Source of the DNA: Robiginitomaculum sp.
Lineage (GTDB): Bacteria; Pseudomonadota; Alphaproteobacteria; Caulobacterales; Maricaulaceae
Length of the DNA stretch: 64,000 nt
Assembly (NCBI GenBank): GCA_002733605.1
Contig: NVWK01000001.1
Location: 361,837 to 425,836 of the forward strand
Reading direction: 5' to 3'
The notes beneath the pieces are model-generated. The model saw only the letters and a program-made list of their open reading frames with translations. It was not told where the DNA came from and did not search any database. The translations under genes were made by a program, and so were the position numbers. How positions within the stretch are numbered: the first letter of the stretch is position 1; each line of letters starts with the position of its first letter. Of this stretch, positions 43,050-51,894 are shown one piece after another.

Positions 43050-43588
43050 GACGGGTCTCCCATTTCCAACGCATCTGCAAAGTGCCCGGTTTCACGTTTT
43101 CCCCGACGATCCAACTGGGTCGTGAAGAACAGTCCTGACAATGCAGACACCATACCGGCCATAGTCGGGATAGTCGCTTTAAACACGCCCCCCGCCATCA
43201 AACGTGCATTGGAAGATCCGGACAACGCCATCACATCAAACACTTCGATCATGCCTGTAACCGTTCCTAAAAGCCCCAAAAGCGGCGCAATAGCAACGAG
43301 GGTTTTAATAATCCCGACATTTTGATCGGTCTTCATTTTCACTTGCGAGATCAAGTCGTCCCGGATCGCCCGTGACCGCCAAGACCGTGGATTGGTGCGG
43401 GAGTCCCATTCACTCATGAGACGTTTTATCAAAGGCTTATGTGCAAAGTAATAGTAAGAATATCTCTCCATAATGAATGTCCACATAACAAATGTAGCAA
43501 TCATGATCACGAACAATACGTTTCCGCCTGTTCCAAGAAATTCCTGTAACCCTGTATAAGCAACTTTCGGGTTAAGCCATTCTGGCAT
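43046..43588 (-). CDS. Small ExbB/TolQ-type proton channel (ExbB2-like)
   Basis: A protein of 180 residues. Three membrane helices: GGNVLFVIMIATFVMWTFIM, VGIIKTLVAIAPLLGLLGTV (with the conserved APLLGLLGTVTGMIEVF motif) and VFKATIPTMAGMVSALSGLF. It lacks the periplasmic domain of the larger copy. It is the first gene after the terminator-like hairpin at 43653-43677, so its level may differ from that of the large ExbB. Confidence 0.92.
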   Translation of the reverse strand: MPEWLNPKVAYTGLQEFLGTGGNVLFVIMIATFVMWTFIMERYSYYYFAHKPLIKRLMSEWDSRTNPRSWRSRAIRDDLISQVKMKTDQNVGIIKTLVAIAPLLGLLGTVTGMIEVFDVMALSGSSNARLMAGGVFKATIPTMAGMVSALSGLFFTTQLDRRGKRETGHFADALEMGDPS

Positions 43589-43652
43589 AATGTGCCCTTT
43601 CTTAACTCAAGGATCGGCTTTTAATAAAGCCGGATCGGCTATAGCTGTTTTG

Positions 43653-43677
43653 AAAAACCCCGGCGCAAACCGGGGTC
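43653..43677 (-). terminator. Intrinsic terminator or attenuator inside the TonB2-type operon
   Basis: Minus strand: a 7-bp stem ACCCCGG / CCGGGGT with a six-base loop TTTGCG, followed by TTTTTC. It starts eight bases after the stop of the large ExbB gene and ends 64 bases before the small ExbB gene. Well formed; likely gives partial termination that lowers expression of the downstream genes. Confidence 0.8.
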
Positions 43678-43684
43678 CTAAAAA

Positions 43685-45067
43685 CTAGCCGCGACGGCTT
43701 TCAACATGTCTTGCCACGATACCTGCAGATTGCTCTTCCAGCGTACCCTGAATACCACGTACCAAAGAGGCACAGAAGCTATGTAGGATAAGCAGAGGGA
43801 TAGCCGCAATCAGACCAAGCATTGTTGTCACAAGCGCTTCGGAAATACCGCCAGCCATCAATTGTGGATCGCCTGTACCGTAGATCATCATCGCCTGGAA
43901 GGTTTTGATCATGCCTGTAACAGTACCGAGCAAACCAAGCAACGGAGCGACACCAGCGCCAAGCTTCAGGAAGGTCAAACCGAGTTCCAGCTTTGGACTT
44001 TCCTGCAAGATCGCCTCGTCAAGTTTCAGTTCGATAACCTCTTCGTCTTTGTCCTTCGCGCTCTCATATGCCATCATAACACGGCCCAAAGGATTGCGTT
44101 TGGAAGGTTTCGCCCGTTTCTTCTGTGCCTTCACAGCAGCAGATGTCATGGCAAGCGTAAGAATACGCAACAGACCAAAAATAATACCTACAACAGCAAG
44201 AACCACAATGATGTAACCAGTTGTTCCGCCCTGCGCAACACGCTCACGTGCATCAGGAACCCGCTCAAATGATTTCAGCAAGCTACCACGCGTCGGATCG
44301 ACAGGCGCAAAAACCAACTCACCTGCAGACGCAGCTGTGACAGCATTTGCAGCTTTACTTACCGCACCGCCTGGCTGTTTCGGCAATTTAGTCAAAGCAA
44401 GAATGCCTTCTTGTTTCGGAGCCGCATACTCAAGGAAGTTAGCACCTTTTGTCGTAAAGACCGCAAAAGGCCCGATACGGGTCACTTCAACCTCAGCACC
44501 ACCGCCAAGATTGTTTACACCTACTGTATAGCTGGCAACCTGACGCTGATATTTAATTTCAGCAAGCATGGATTTCCAAATTGAGTTCAACTCGTCTGTA
44601 TTTGGGAGAGCTTTTGATTCAGCGACACGACCCAGTACATTCGTACGTGCCGGATACTGTGATGAAATCAAAGAACTATCAAGTGTCGCTTTAAATTCGC
44701 CCGCTTTTGAACGCGCCAAACCAAACACTTCACGAAACTCGCCCTGAGCCGTATTCAATTCCCCTTCAAGGGCAGACACACGAATTTCATTCGCATCAAA
44801 AACACGCTGCACACGAGCAGCCTGACGCTCAAGGCCAGCCATCTCTGCACGGGCTTCGCGCAATTTTGCGGCCTGCGTATCACGACGCGCTTTAAATTCA
44901 GCTTCGCGCGTTGCATTCTCTTGCTGCGTTTTCGCAGAATCTGCACGCACTTGTTGTAGAAGCGCATCAATTGACGTCACCTGCGCACTTACCGGCGCGC
45001 CGATCAACATAGCCGTACCGAAAGCAAACGCTGCGGTTTTCGCTATTTTTTTCATAGTAGTATTCAT
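43685..45067 (-). CDS. Large ExbB-like proton channel, TtpC type
   Basis: About 460 residues from ATG 45067. Signal peptide KTAAFAFGTAMLIGAPVSAQ, then a long periplasmic coiled coil (KTQQENATREAEFKARRDTQ, KLREARAEMAGLERQAARV), a membrane helix (GYIIVVLAVVGIIFGLLRIL) and the ExbB/TolQ core ending in APLLGLLGTVTGMIKTFQAM and SEALVTTMLGLIAAIPLLIL. This is TtpC, the extra component of the TonB2 system known from Vibrio and relatives. The operon position between DUF3450 and small ExbB agrees with that system. Confidence 0.92.
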   Translation of the reverse strand: MNTTMKKIAKTAAFAFGTAMLIGAPVSAQVTSIDALLQQVRADSAKTQQENATREAEFKARRDTQAAKLREARAEMAGLERQAARVQRVFDANEIRVSALEGELNTAQGEFREVFGLARSKAGEFKATLDSSLISSQYPARTNVLGRVAESKALPNTDELNSIWKSMLAEIKYQRQVASYTVGVNNLGGGAEVEVTRIGPFAVFTTKGANFLEYAAPKQEGILALTKLPKQPGGAVSKAANAVTAASAGELVFAPVDPTRGSLLKSFERVPDARERVAQGGTTGYIIVVLAVVGIIFGLLRILTLAMTSAAVKAQKKRAKPSKRNPLGRVMMAYESAKDKDEEVIELKLDEAILQESPKLELGLTFLKLGAGVAPLLGLLGTVTGMIKTFQAMMIYGTGDPQLMAGGISEALVTTMLGLIAAIPLLILHSFCASLVRGIQGTLEEQSAGIVARHVESRRG

Positions 45068-45083
45068 TTTATTTTTCCCAACT

Positions 45084-45848
45084 CTAATTCGTAGCCAACA
45101 GAGGCGCCAAAACCAATTTCGGTGCAGCTTCACCCTTCGCCACGCGAATGGCTTGGCGAATTTCAAGTGCATTCTTCGCATCTACAGACTGCCAACTCTG
45201 TGAAGCCAGATCATAACTTGCGATCTCTGACTCATCCTTGGTCATATACACAAGCGCCACACGTCCATAACGCAGATAGTTCACTTTCATGCCTGATTTT
45301 GTCGGGTGTGGACCTTCATAACTATAAAGACCCTGACCGTAAGACACTTCAATTTTGAAGGCGTTCAAAACTTGGCGATACTGTTCAACCGGTGTCACAT
45401 CCGGATTAGACAAGGCCGATTTCACACGTGCAATACGCGCGCGGCGCTCTATCAACATAAAGGGCAAATCCGCCTCAATGGAATCTTCAATCGCAACCGT
45501 CATCCGCAACATCATCGGCGCCATGCCCTGCTTAATAGCTTCGACCGTATCCAACTGACGGGCCAAAGATGCAAGTTCGGCCTTTTGGGAATCCAGATAA
45601 ATATCTTGCTGATCAACAAAAAGCTTAATGTTGTCAATTTGCTGTAAAATCGCACGATAATCCCGGATCATTGAATCCGCATCATCATCCAATGTTTCAA
45701 CACGTTGTTGAGAGGCAGCGCTTGCTGCCGTTGAGCTCTTCGCCACTTGCATGGCTCTGTCCAGCGTCTGAGCCTGCGCAGGCATTGTAAACACCAACGC
45801 CGCCGTACTCGCGAGCAACACGTGCTTGACTATTGAAATTTTCGACAT
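45084..45848 (-). CDS. DUF3450 periplasmic coiled-coil protein, copy 2
   Basis: About 254 residues from ATG 45848, preceded by GGAAGGAAG. Signal peptide HVLLASTAALVFTMPAQAQ; a long coiled coil follows (RDYRAILQQIDNIKLFVDQQ, DSQKAELASLARQLDTVEAI). The C-terminal segment VEQYRQVLNAFKIEVSYGQG, SYEGPHP and VNYLRYGRVALVYMTKDES is DUF3450. The family always accompanies TtpC-type TonB operons and is thought to aid energy transduction at the periplasmic side. It follows copy 1 after 109 bases and precedes ttpC by 16 bases. Confidence 0.9.
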   Translation of the reverse strand: MSKISIVKHVLLASTAALVFTMPAQAQTLDRAMQVAKSSTAASAASQQRVETLDDDADSMIRDYRAILQQIDNIKLFVDQQDIYLDSQKAELASLARQLDTVEAIKQGMAPMMLRMTVAIEDSIEADLPFMLIERRARIARVKSALSNPDVTPVEQYRQVLNAFKIEVSYGQGLYSYEGPHPTKSGMKVNYLRYGRVALVYMTKDESEIASYDLASQSWQSVDAKNALEIRQAIRVAKGEAAPKLVLAPLLATN

Positions 45849-45957
45849 GTCTTCCTTCCGATCTAGTTTCAATCATTGAGCCCCACAGACCATCTGCAGC
45901 TCATTTTATTGGCGGTCCCCCACCTGTTGAACCGCCAACCGGTTCAAAATTCTTAAA

Positions 45958-46719
45958 CTACGGCATGCGCGAAACAGGCGCCATAACAACACCCGGTGCA
46001 ACTTCACCATAAGAAATACGCATCGCCCGACGAATGTTGGTTTCCGCACCCTTCACAGACACCCACTCGTGCGCAGAAAGATCGTAGCGCAATGGATCGC
46101 TGCCATTTTTGTTCAAATACACCAACGCTGCCCGACCATAACGCAGATAGTCTCCGTCAAACAACTCAACAGGCAGGCCTGTCGTCTCGTTCCGCATAAC
46201 CTCGCCATTTTCGTCTTTTGCATACCGGTCATCACCTTGACGAATTGTGGGGCTGACAGGGTGATTACCAGCATAAGCTTCAAGCCCCTGCCCGTAATTG
46301 ACCTCTATTTTGTATATATTTAATGCACGGCGATACTTTTCGCCAATTAAGGCCTGTTCGTCAGCCACTAAAGCTTGAAGGGCATGCAAACGGGCAATAC
46401 GCTCATCTCGCTTGAAAGGAAAATCGCTCTCGATTGCAAGTGCAATTCCAGAAACCATTTTATCAATCATGGGAGCGATTGTCTCGGTCACGTCACTCAA
46501 CCCGTCAATCTGAACGTTGAGACTTTCGATGCGAGTATCCAAAGTCGCGACAAAAACTTGCTGATGGGCAATGGAAATTTTCTTGTTAGCGATCTGCTCT
46601 AACAACGCGTGATAGACTTCTTCATTCGCATCTGCATTTTGCGCCATAGCACAAGGCGCCATGTAGGCACATACCGCACCAACAGCCAACAACGTACGAA
46701 TCCCCGATGGAACTTTCAC
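45958..46719 (-). CDS. DUF3450 periplasmic coiled-coil protein, copy 1, first gene of the operon
   Basis: About 253 residues; GTG at 46719 or 46722 is chosen because GGGAG lies at the right distance, while a TTG at 46737 would overlap that site. Signal peptide GIRTLLAVGAVCAYMAPCAMAQ. Coiled-coil region (QVFVATLDTRIESLNVQIDG) and DUF3450 core (YRRALNIYKIEVNYGQGLEA, YLRYGRAALVYLNKNGSDP). It holds a loop (DDRYAKDENGEVMRNETTG) not present in copy 2. As the first gene it probably sets operon expression; an inverted repeat lies just upstream. Confidence 0.88.
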   Translation of the reverse strand: MKVPSGIRTLLAVGAVCAYMAPCAMAQNADANEEVYHALLEQIANKKISIAHQQVFVATLDTRIESLNVQIDGLSDVTETIAPMIDKMVSGIALAIESDFPFKRDERIARLHALQALVADEQALIGEKYRRALNIYKIEVNYGQGLEAYAGNHPVSPTIRQGDDRYAKDENGEVMRNETTGLPVELFDGDYLRYGRAALVYLNKNGSDPLRYDLSAHEWVSVKGAETNIRRAMRISYGEVAPGVVMAPVSRMP

Positions 46720-46741
46720 CACACCTAACTCCCGCAAATTT

Positions 46742-46764
46742 GGTCACAATATTTGACTGTGACC
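46742..46764. promoter_or_regulatory. Inverted repeat before the TonB2-type operon
   Basis: GGTCACA and TGTGACC form a perfect 7-base dyad spaced by nine bases, ending 22 bases before the first start codon. It could be an operator or an RNA hairpin near the ribosome binding site. There is no T-run on either side, so it is not a terminator. Unassigned regulator. Confidence 0.45.
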
Positions 46765-46810
46765 GCTGATTTTTATCATTCTTGCCCTACGCTTACACGC
46801 CTCTTTCGCG

Positions 46811-46825
46811 TTAATCAATCGTTAG
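46811..46825. promoter_or_regulatory. CtrA-half-site-like pair TTAA-N7-TTAG
   Basis: TTAA TCAATCG TTAG matches the CtrA consensus except for the last base. It is 92 bases upstream of the first DUF3450 start codon. Low information; may be chance. Apart from this and the dyad, the stretch 46765-47034 shows no gene and no other signal that I can support. Confidence 0.25.
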
Positions 46826-47034
46826 CACGTAACAAAACGCGTTTTTTTGCAACTTTTTTAAAAAATATCCACAGATATGGTTGAGCCTTAAGAAAACGGC
46901 GGGATATTCAAATAATTGAATCAACTCACAGGGGATTATATTGGGGATTCAAGGGAGCTACATTGCATTTTCATGGCACTAAAGTAGCCGAATTCCTAAC
47001 AAGTGCTGCTAAAGAGATGCTGCCAAATAGGTGC

Positions 47035-47108
47035 TGGTTGGGGCGGCTGGATTCGAACCAACGATCACGGGATCAAAACCCGATGCCTTACCGCTTGGCT
47101 ACGCCCCA
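47035..47108 (-). tRNA. tRNA-Gln (anticodon TTG)
   Basis: Minus strand, 74 bases including an encoded CCA. The acceptor stem TGGGGCG pairs with CGCCCCA. The anticodon loop TTTTGAT is closed by a CGGG/CCCG stem and reads CAA/CAG codons. The TPsiC arm has GGTTCGAATCC. All parts of the cloverleaf are present, the D-loop has GG-type AGC-GGTAA. It stands alone, without neighbouring tRNA genes. Confidence 0.96.
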
Positions 47109-47420
47109 AAAGCATAAACACGTTCGCGTGTGCGACGGCGGATGAGGGGCGCTTAGTATCTTCTCTACACAGCAATTGCAACGGGATTTTGCTGTCTCGA
47201 CCCAGTTTTTTTCATTCCCCGCAAGCAAAGGGTAACTTCCTGACATATAGGCAGCCAAAACAAGGCCATGAAACAGGCTTCACCCCCCCTAAAATCCATA
47301 TTTTTACCCATTATATATGTAAACACTGCTCTAAATTATCGTTTATCGAGAAAAAATTTGGCAAGCACCTACTTTTGTGTGTATGGTTTTCCACAGTATT
47401 TCTTTAACCTAAGGTTTCTC
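47109..47420. other. 312-base spacer between tRNA-Gln and sppA
   Basis: No supported gene. It must contain the tRNA promoter (minus strand) and the sppA promoter (plus strand). The AT-rich part around 47310-47345 is the likelier place for the latter. An open frame runs into sppA from 47268, but its codons show no similarity to SppA and it lacks a ribosome binding site, so it is treated as noncoding. Confidence 0.5.
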
Positions 47421-49193
47421 ATGCGTCAGTTCTTTATCGCCCTTCTTGGCTCCGTAGTCGGGTTTTTCGTTGCCATATTTTTAGTGGTTTTCCTGTTCCT
47501 TGCCATTATTGGCACAATGATCAGCTCAAACGTCTCAAAGGACAAAAAAACCAACGCACCACTCGTCCTAACCATGGATTTACGATCCGGCATGCTGGAC
47601 CATGGAGGACAAAACAATTTATTTGGCAACGCATCCCCCTCTCTCGTCAGAACGGTCCGAACCCTAAGCACTGCAAAAGCTGACAAAAATGTCAAAGGCT
47701 TGCTGATCCGCGCCAACAGTTGGCGCATGTCCCCCGAACAAGCCGAAGAACTGCGCCTAGCCATCAAGGACTTTCGCTCGACGGGTAAATTTGTAATTGC
47801 CCATGCTCAGGGTTTCGAAGGCACCTCCTTGTCAGCCTATATGGCTGTCTCCGCAGCCGATGAAATCTGGCTACAAGACACGACCGGCTTTGCCCTTGCA
47901 GGATATCGCGCAGAGATCGAATTTATGGGAGGCGTCTTTGAAAAATATGATGTCAAAGCCGAGTTTATCCAGTTCCATGAATATAAGAATGCCGTCAATG
48001 CTTACACAGAGAAAACATTGACCGAACCACATCGTGAAGCCATGACAGCCCTGTTACAATCTCTTATGGACACCAGCGTTGCCCACATTGCACAAGACCG
48101 CGCTCTCACAGAAAGCTCTGTCCTCGAGTTTTTGCAAAACGCACCACACAGCGCCGAAACCGCTCAGGAACAAGGATATGTCACGACCCTCGGACATTAT
48201 ATAGACGCCCACGATTATGCCCGAAAAAAAGCAGGGGGTGCCAGCACCAAGTTCCAAAATGTAAACGATTACGGCACCGGATTTGAAACCGGGCCGATTA
48301 TCGCCTTTATTGGCGGACAGGGCGCGGTCGTACAAGGCCGTTCTGCCGATGGCAGCAACCCGTTTAGTAACAATGTCTCTATGGGCGGCGACACTGTATC
48401 AGAGGCCTTCATTAGCGCGGCAAAGAACGACAGGGTCAAAGCCATTGTCTTTCGGGTCAATTCGCCCGGCGGATCGCCAACCGCGTCTGATCAAATTTGG
48501 GACGCCGTCAATAGAGCCAAAGACGCAGGCAAACCTGTTGTGATCAGCATGGGACAATATGCGGCTTCCGGCGGCTATTATGTCGCCGCAGGGGCAGACA
48601 GAATTGTGGCCATGCCAACAACGATTACAGGTTCGATCGGTGTATATGGCGGCAAAATCGTTTTAGGGGATGCGCTCGAAAAGTTTGGGTATAATGTCGA
48701 GTCCATTAATCTTGGTGGCGAATACGGGGCTGTGCACTCACCGTTCGAACCCTGGAACCAAAACAACCGGGAGGCCTATCGCCAATCTTTGGAGCATATA
48801 TATGTCGACTTCACCACACGTGTCGCCGAAGGGCGCAACCTCCCCATCGAACGTGTACGCGAAATCGCCAAAGGACGCGTTTGGACAGGAGAACAAGCCA
48901 AAGACATTGGTCTTGTAGATGATTTGGGTGGCTTTATGAAAGCCCTCGAAATTGCAAAAGAATTAGCTGGAATTGATGCGGATACATCCGTGCGGATCAA
49001 AAAGTTCCCACGCGACCTCACACCGGGAGAACAACTTGAGCAATTATTCAATGTAACAGCGGAGGCGACCGCTAACCTTGAAGAACTTCGCATACTGACC
49101 CAGACACCCGAGTTTAAAGCCTTTATGCGGACACGCGAAGCTCTCGGTAATGAGAACTCTCAATTACGGGCCCATCTACCGGAAATCAAATAA
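47421..49193 (+). CDS. sppA: Signal peptide peptidase SppA, 67K type
   Basis: About 590 residues from ATG 47421, preceded by TAAGG. One N-terminal membrane helix (ALLGSVVGFFVAIFLVVFLF) and two tandem S49 protease domains, as in the long form that makes a tetrameric bowl. The catalytic Lys is in FHEYKNAVN (residue 189) and the Ser in YAASGGYYVA (residue 383); VNSPGGSPTASDQ, GSIGVYGGKI and GRVWTGEQAKDIGLVD are typical of the second domain. It degrades cleaved signal peptides in the inner membrane. Intact. Confidence 0.95.
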   Translation: MRQFFIALLGSVVGFFVAIFLVVFLFLAIIGTMISSNVSKDKKTNAPLVLTMDLRSGMLDHGGQNNLFGNASPSLVRTVRTLSTAKADKNVKGLLIRANSWRMSPEQAEELRLAIKDFRSTGKFVIAHAQGFEGTSLSAYMAVSAADEIWLQDTTGFALAGYRAEIEFMGGVFEKYDVKAEFIQFHEYKNAVNAYTEKTLTEPHREAMTALLQSLMDTSVAHIAQDRALTESSVLEFLQNAPHSAETAQEQGYVTTLGHYIDAHDYARKKAGGASTKFQNVNDYGTGFETGPIIAFIGGQGAVVQGRSADGSNPFSNNVSMGGDTVSEAFISAAKNDRVKAIVFRVNSPGGSPTASDQIWDAVNRAKDAGKPVVISMGQYAASGGYYVAAGADRIVAMPTTITGSIGVYGGKIVLGDALEKFGYNVESINLGGEYGAVHSPFEPWNQNNREAYRQSLEHIYVDFTTRVAEGRNLPIERVREIAKGRVWTGEQAKDIGLVDDLGGFMKALEIAKELAGIDADTSVRIKKFPRDLTPGEQLEQLFNVTAEATANLEELRILTQTPEFKAFMRTREALGNENSQLRAHLPEIK

Positions 49194-49252
49194 AGACAGG
49201 CAGGCAAAACCTATACAATTATATCCATACTATATTATGTATCGAGGCTGAC

Positions 49253-50191
49253 ATGTCATCATGGTTAAACGATTTTGAAGTGAAAGGCCGGGTGATTTAT
49301 GTAAAATCAACCGGCGCAAAACTACCGCTCAATCTGGAAATTATGCACGAAGCTCTTGTCTGGCTTCCATTCTTTGTGGTGGAAAAACTCAAACGCCTTT
49401 CCCGCCTACCCTCCAAAAAACCGAGGCTAAATATAGCCTTTACCCCTGTCATCCCCCGCCCTTGGTATATGCTCTGGGTCAGCACTCATCGTGCGGACAT
49501 GAAATTTGTATCCGATATCAACCAAGCCGATGTCATTTTTTACTTCGAAGATCAAACAAGCGCCACTCCGCCAAAGCTCTCTAAAGCTCTCCACAAAAAA
49601 TCCTTTAATTTCGGTTGTACAGACATTTCGAAATCCCGGGTCGGGGACGTGTTTGAGAAAATATTCGGCTACGCCCTTACTGTGGATCCTGAAAGTTATT
49701 CTGGCCCCATCGCCGTAAAATCAGAAATAAATGGTGTTCATGATGGCTATGAGGCCCAAGCCCCTGTGGCCCGCACCGAAGGCAAAGTCTACCAACGCCT
49801 GATAGATAATACCGTCAACAGCAAATGGGCCGAAGATTTACGCTGTCCGGTCATTGGCGGTGAAATCGAGCTTATTTTCGTCAAACGACGCTCGCTCTCG
49901 CACCGCTTCGCAAACACTAACGCAAATGTGACTTTGCATTCTCCTGACGATCTTCTAAGTAATGAGGAACGAAGGAAAATTAAACAATTTGCCGCTGCCA
50001 TGGGATTGGATTGGGGCGGAATGGACGTGTTACGTAACAAGGAAGACGGAAAAATTTATATAGTCGACGTCAATAAAACCGATATGGGGCCACCAATCGC
50101 CCTGTCCCTTAAAGATAAAAACACAGCAACAGAAATCTTAACCAAGCAATTCATAAAACTGATACACAGCAAAATTAAAAGAAACCCATGA
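49253..50191 (+). CDS. ATP-grasp-like protein
   Basis: A protein of 312 residues, not assigned to a named enzyme. The N-terminal third contains hydrophobic-aromatic stretches (ALVWLPFFVVEKLKRLSRLP) and IAFTPVIPRPWYMLWVS. The C-terminal half resembles an ATP-grasp ligase: GGEIELIFVKRRSLSHRF, KQFAAAMGLDWGGMDVLRNK and GKIYIVDVNKTDMGPPIAL, where the Asp and Asn in VDVNKT are in the place of the metal-binding residues. Its stop overlaps the MBL hydrolase start by four bases, so the two are one operon. Substrate unknown; perhaps a peptide or cell-surface modification. Confidence 0.65.
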   Translation: MSSWLNDFEVKGRVIYVKSTGAKLPLNLEIMHEALVWLPFFVVEKLKRLSRLPSKKPRLNIAFTPVIPRPWYMLWVSTHRADMKFVSDINQADVIFYFEDQTSATPPKLSKALHKKSFNFGCTDISKSRVGDVFEKIFGYALTVDPESYSGPIAVKSEINGVHDGYEAQAPVARTEGKVYQRLIDNTVNSKWAEDLRCPVIGGEIELIFVKRRSLSHRFANTNANVTLHSPDDLLSNEERRKIKQFAAAMGLDWGGMDVLRNKEDGKIYIVDVNKTDMGPPIALSLKDKNTATEILTKQFIKLIHSKIKRNP

Positions 50192-51084
50192 GCATTCCTT
50201 TTGTACGAAATTTTGAATTTGAATATGGCAAAGCCGAACAGCTTAGCCCGCTCATTACCCGTGTTGTTGCCAACAATCCCGGCCCATTCACATACACAGG
50301 CACCGGCGTGTTTATCATCGGCACAGACACTGTCGCCGTCATCGACCCCGGCCCCAAAACCCCGGATCATATAAAAGCTTTAGACACCGCTCTTGAAGGC
50401 AAAACGGTCAGCCATGTTCTTGTCACCCATCATCATATTGACCACTCCCCTCTGGCAGGCCCGTTGGCCGCAAAACACGGCTGCAAAGTTTACGGCTATG
50501 GACAACAACCCCAACGCCCCGACGGCGGAGAGGTTCGCATGGAAGCCGGCGACGATCTCTCTTTCAAACCCGATGTTGAAATCCGCTCGGGTCATATGTT
50601 CAAGGGCAAAGACTGGACGCTAGAAGCCATCCACACCCCCGGACACACCTCCAACCATATGTGCTATGCGCTCGACGAAGAAAACACATTGTTCTCTGGC
50701 GACCATATTATGGGATGGTCCACAAGTGTGGTCAGCCCTCCCGACGGCAATATGGGCGATTATTTACGCGGGCTGGAACTGATCAAGGACCGGAAATTCA
50801 AATGCATCCGCCCGACCCATGGCCCGGAAATCACACAAACGGCCGAATTTGTGCAAGCCTATATTGATCATAGATACGAACGAGAAGATCAAATTTGCGC
50901 GGCCCTGCAGAAAGGCCTTTCCAATATCAGAGATATTGTGATCGAAATTTACACACATATTGACAAACGCCTGCACCCCGCAGCCGCGCTCAGTGTTCTG
51001 GCACATCTCATCCATATGCACGAAACCGGACGGATTAAATGTCAGGGCGATCTCACTTTAAAAGGCGAGTACGCGCTAGCTTAA
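50188..51084 (+). CDS. MBL-fold metallo-hydrolase (LACTB2-like)
   Basis: A protein of 298 residues. The metal-binding signature is VLVTHHHIDHSPLAGPLA (HxHxDH), with further His in TPGHTSNHMCYAL, Asp in LFSGDHIMGWSTSVVSPPDG and His in IRPTHGPEI. The C-terminal winged-helix-like part (LHPAAALSVLAHLIHMHETG) is typical of the LACTB2/GloB-like group acting on RNA or thioesters. Overlaps the ATP-grasp-like gene as ATGA. No signal peptide. Substrate is not predictable. Confidence 0.9.
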   Translation: MSIPFVRNFEFEYGKAEQLSPLITRVVANNPGPFTYTGTGVFIIGTDTVAVIDPGPKTPDHIKALDTALEGKTVSHVLVTHHHIDHSPLAGPLAAKHGCKVYGYGQQPQRPDGGEVRMEAGDDLSFKPDVEIRSGHMFKGKDWTLEAIHTPGHTSNHMCYALDEENTLFSGDHIMGWSTSVVSPPDGNMGDYLRGLELIKDRKFKCIRPTHGPEITQTAEFVQAYIDHRYEREDQICAALQKGLSNIRDIVIEIYTHIDKRLHPAAALSVLAHLIHMHETGRIKCQGDLTLKGEYALA

Positions 51085-51102
51085 CAGGTGGCCTAACTGG
51101 GC

Positions 51103-51888
51103 CTAGTTGCCTAATTTCTCGCGAAATTTACGAATACGGTCTGCATTGGCCCCAATGTCGGAACCACCAACCCGGCTAATAGAACGCACATCGACAAGAG
51201 AACCACCGCCTTGGGCGGGCCGCACTCTAATCACCACATCATCTTTAAAGCCAAACCAGAATGAGGTCGCCGTCGCCTCGATAATACCTGTATCCGCAGA
51301 TTCAGAGGCAATTTTCCAGCCCATAGACTTAGCCGCCTGAGCCGCCCGCGTAAACGCAACCTCCGGCGCATCCGATAAAACCAGTGTACGAATATCGGGA
51401 TAGCTCTCGACTTGTAGCACCGAAACAAGCTTGTTCGAGCGCTTCTCGGTTTTGCCAACATAATCCAGCGTATTACTATTCTCGCCGCGCTGTCCGATAA
51501 TCACGCTCGTAAATGTAGGCACGTCTTGGGTGTCGGTTGTAATGTCATGAATAAACGGGACGCTCCCCGCTTTCTTTTGTACGCTCTTCCCGTGCACCAT
51601 GCCAAGAACCGGCACAGCAAGCGCCAGCAAAGACAACACGATATTTTTGCGCGCCCTAGGTTTCAAAACAAGCGATAAAACCAAAGCCAGTGCAGCCACG
51701 ACCAAAGTTGCTATTAAAAGCTTAACACCATAATTGCGTACAAGCGTCCCAAACGCATACCACCAATTCCAAAGACCAAACTTGGCCCCCAGAGCAGATA
51801 CCGCCATAAACAAGGGCGTAAATACAGCCAGTCCAACAGCCAGCCTGACCCACCACTTTCTTAAAACAACCAACTTTTCCATGTGCAT
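51103..51888 (-). CDS. DUF1499 membrane protein
   Basis: A protein of 261 residues (start at 51888, or 51882 for the second Met). Three membrane helices (LAVGLAVFTPLFMAVSALGA, LLIATLVVAALALVLSLVL, IVLSLLALAVPVLGMVHG) precede the DUF1499 domain: FTRAAQAAKSMGWKIASESA, DTGIIEATATSFWFGFKDDV and IRVRPAQGGGSLVDVRSISR. The family is widespread in alphaproteobacteria and plants and has no known function. Its promoter overlaps a TTAA-N7-TTAAC site. Confidence 0.88.
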   Translation of the reverse strand: MHMEKLVVLRKWWVRLAVGLAVFTPLFMAVSALGAKFGLWNWWYAFGTLVRNYGVKLLIATLVVAALALVLSLVLKPRARKNIVLSLLALAVPVLGMVHGKSVQKKAGSVPFIHDITTDTQDVPTFTSVIIGQRGENSNTLDYVGKTEKRSNKLVSVLQVESYPDIRTLVLSDAPEVAFTRAAQAAKSMGWKIASESADTGIIEATATSFWFGFKDDVVIRVRPAQGGGSLVDVRSISRVGGSDIGANADRIRKFREKLGN

Positions 51889-51894
51889 CCCCTA

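Noticed and set aside
47268-47420. N-terminal extension of SppA
   Set aside because: The in-frame sequence before 47421 lacks SppA similarity and ribosome binding site, and the membrane anchor starts right after ATG 47421.
51084-51112. GGCCTAACTGGGCC-type repeat between the MBL and DUF1499 genes as terminator
   Set aside because: Weak stem and no T-run on either strand.
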